Below are positions 63,801-64,000 of a DNA stretch of 64,000 nt, one piece after another (the first letter of the stretch is position 1; the number at the start of each line of letters is the position of its first letter). The stretch comes from Pogonophryne albipinna (taxonomy: Eukaryota > Chordata > Actinopteri > Perciformes > Artedidraconidae): NCBI GenBank assembly GCA_028583405.1, contig CM053256.1, positions 18,959,534-19,023,533 on the forward strand, read 5' to 3'. The position numbers and the translations under genes are program-made. A model generated the notes under the pieces. The model was not told the origin of the DNA. It worked only from the letters and a program-made list of their open reading frames with translations, and ran no database searches.

Positions 63801-64000
63801 TGTTATAAATAAACAACATTTTTAGATATGCAGGATTTTGATCACTATGCTGCCCATAAAAAGACTGATCTAGGTAAATCATTTATATTTTCAAACTGCA
63901 TGTAATCTTATTGTTGGATAAAATAAATTGTAATAGTTTATTATTAACCATACTGATTGTTTTGCCATTGCTTTCAAATCGTCAAGCTCTTGATTGCAAC

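Larger units (their letters stand above)
57903..64000. other. csmd3 intron upstream of the first visible exon
   Basis: 6.1 kb with no recognisable CUB or sushi exon. It contains a Tc1 remnant (60,517-60,669), TTGGTC-rich imperfect repeats at about 60,410-60,510, and an L2 relic at the right end. The remaining sequence is AT-rich and unassigned. Confidence 0.6.

Noticed and set aside
57903..64000. Search for the first half of CUB2
   Set aside because: No CGG...SP.FP...W pattern with splice sites was found on the minus strand, so no exon is called.

Overview
The window is nuclear DNA from a teleost fish. It has intron-split vertebrate exons, AT-rich introns, long CT and TG microsatellites, and a mix of transposons typical of fish (DIRS-like, L2-type LINE, hAT, a TTAA-inserting THAP element, Tc1 remnants and MITEs). 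There is no bacterial-type gene organisation. The species cannot be named from the sequence.

One gene dominates. From 57,902 down to 11,730, on the minus strand, lie 26 exons of a CUB and Sushi multiple domains gene. Its best match from memory is CSMD3. The exons run from the second half of CUB domain 2 to the first half of CUB domain 10, alternating with sushi domains 2 to 9. Every splice junction has a GT donor and an AG acceptor. All phases agree, so the exons join into one uninterrupted frame of 4,166 nt (about 1,388 codons). The 5' part of the gene must lie right of the window. The second half of CUB10 and everything after it must lie left of it, so both window ends are probably csmd3 intron.

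Left end (1 to about 5,800): a GC-rich block of retrotransposon debris. It holds a frameshifted DIRS-like reverse transcriptase fragment running off the edge (1-594, minus), approximately 103-bp tandem repeats (728-950), a broken exon-like fragment of a DNA transposon (1,193-1,375), and an almost identical 1.83-kb tandem duplication (2,102-3,935 and 3,936-5,766). Each duplicated unit carries a gag-like CLG motif and a TATA box on the minus strand.

Introns: two hAT copies have perfect 8-bp target duplications (16,261-17,193 and 35,167-35,998) and a third has a 7/8 match (28,349-29,268). One of them sits inside an L2-type LINE. A 1,413-bp THAP-encoding element (54,251-55,663) is bounded by TTAA and fits the Kolobok superfamily. 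A second THAP-relic element has long terminal inverted repeats (13,587-14,727). There are also several MITEs, a (TG)75 tract and a (CT)46 tract.

The csmd3 product would be a very large type I membrane protein whose extracellular part is a CUB/sushi array. The other coding sequences are transposon genes and are not functionally tied to csmd3. Orthology is assigned by recognition only; no database search was possible.
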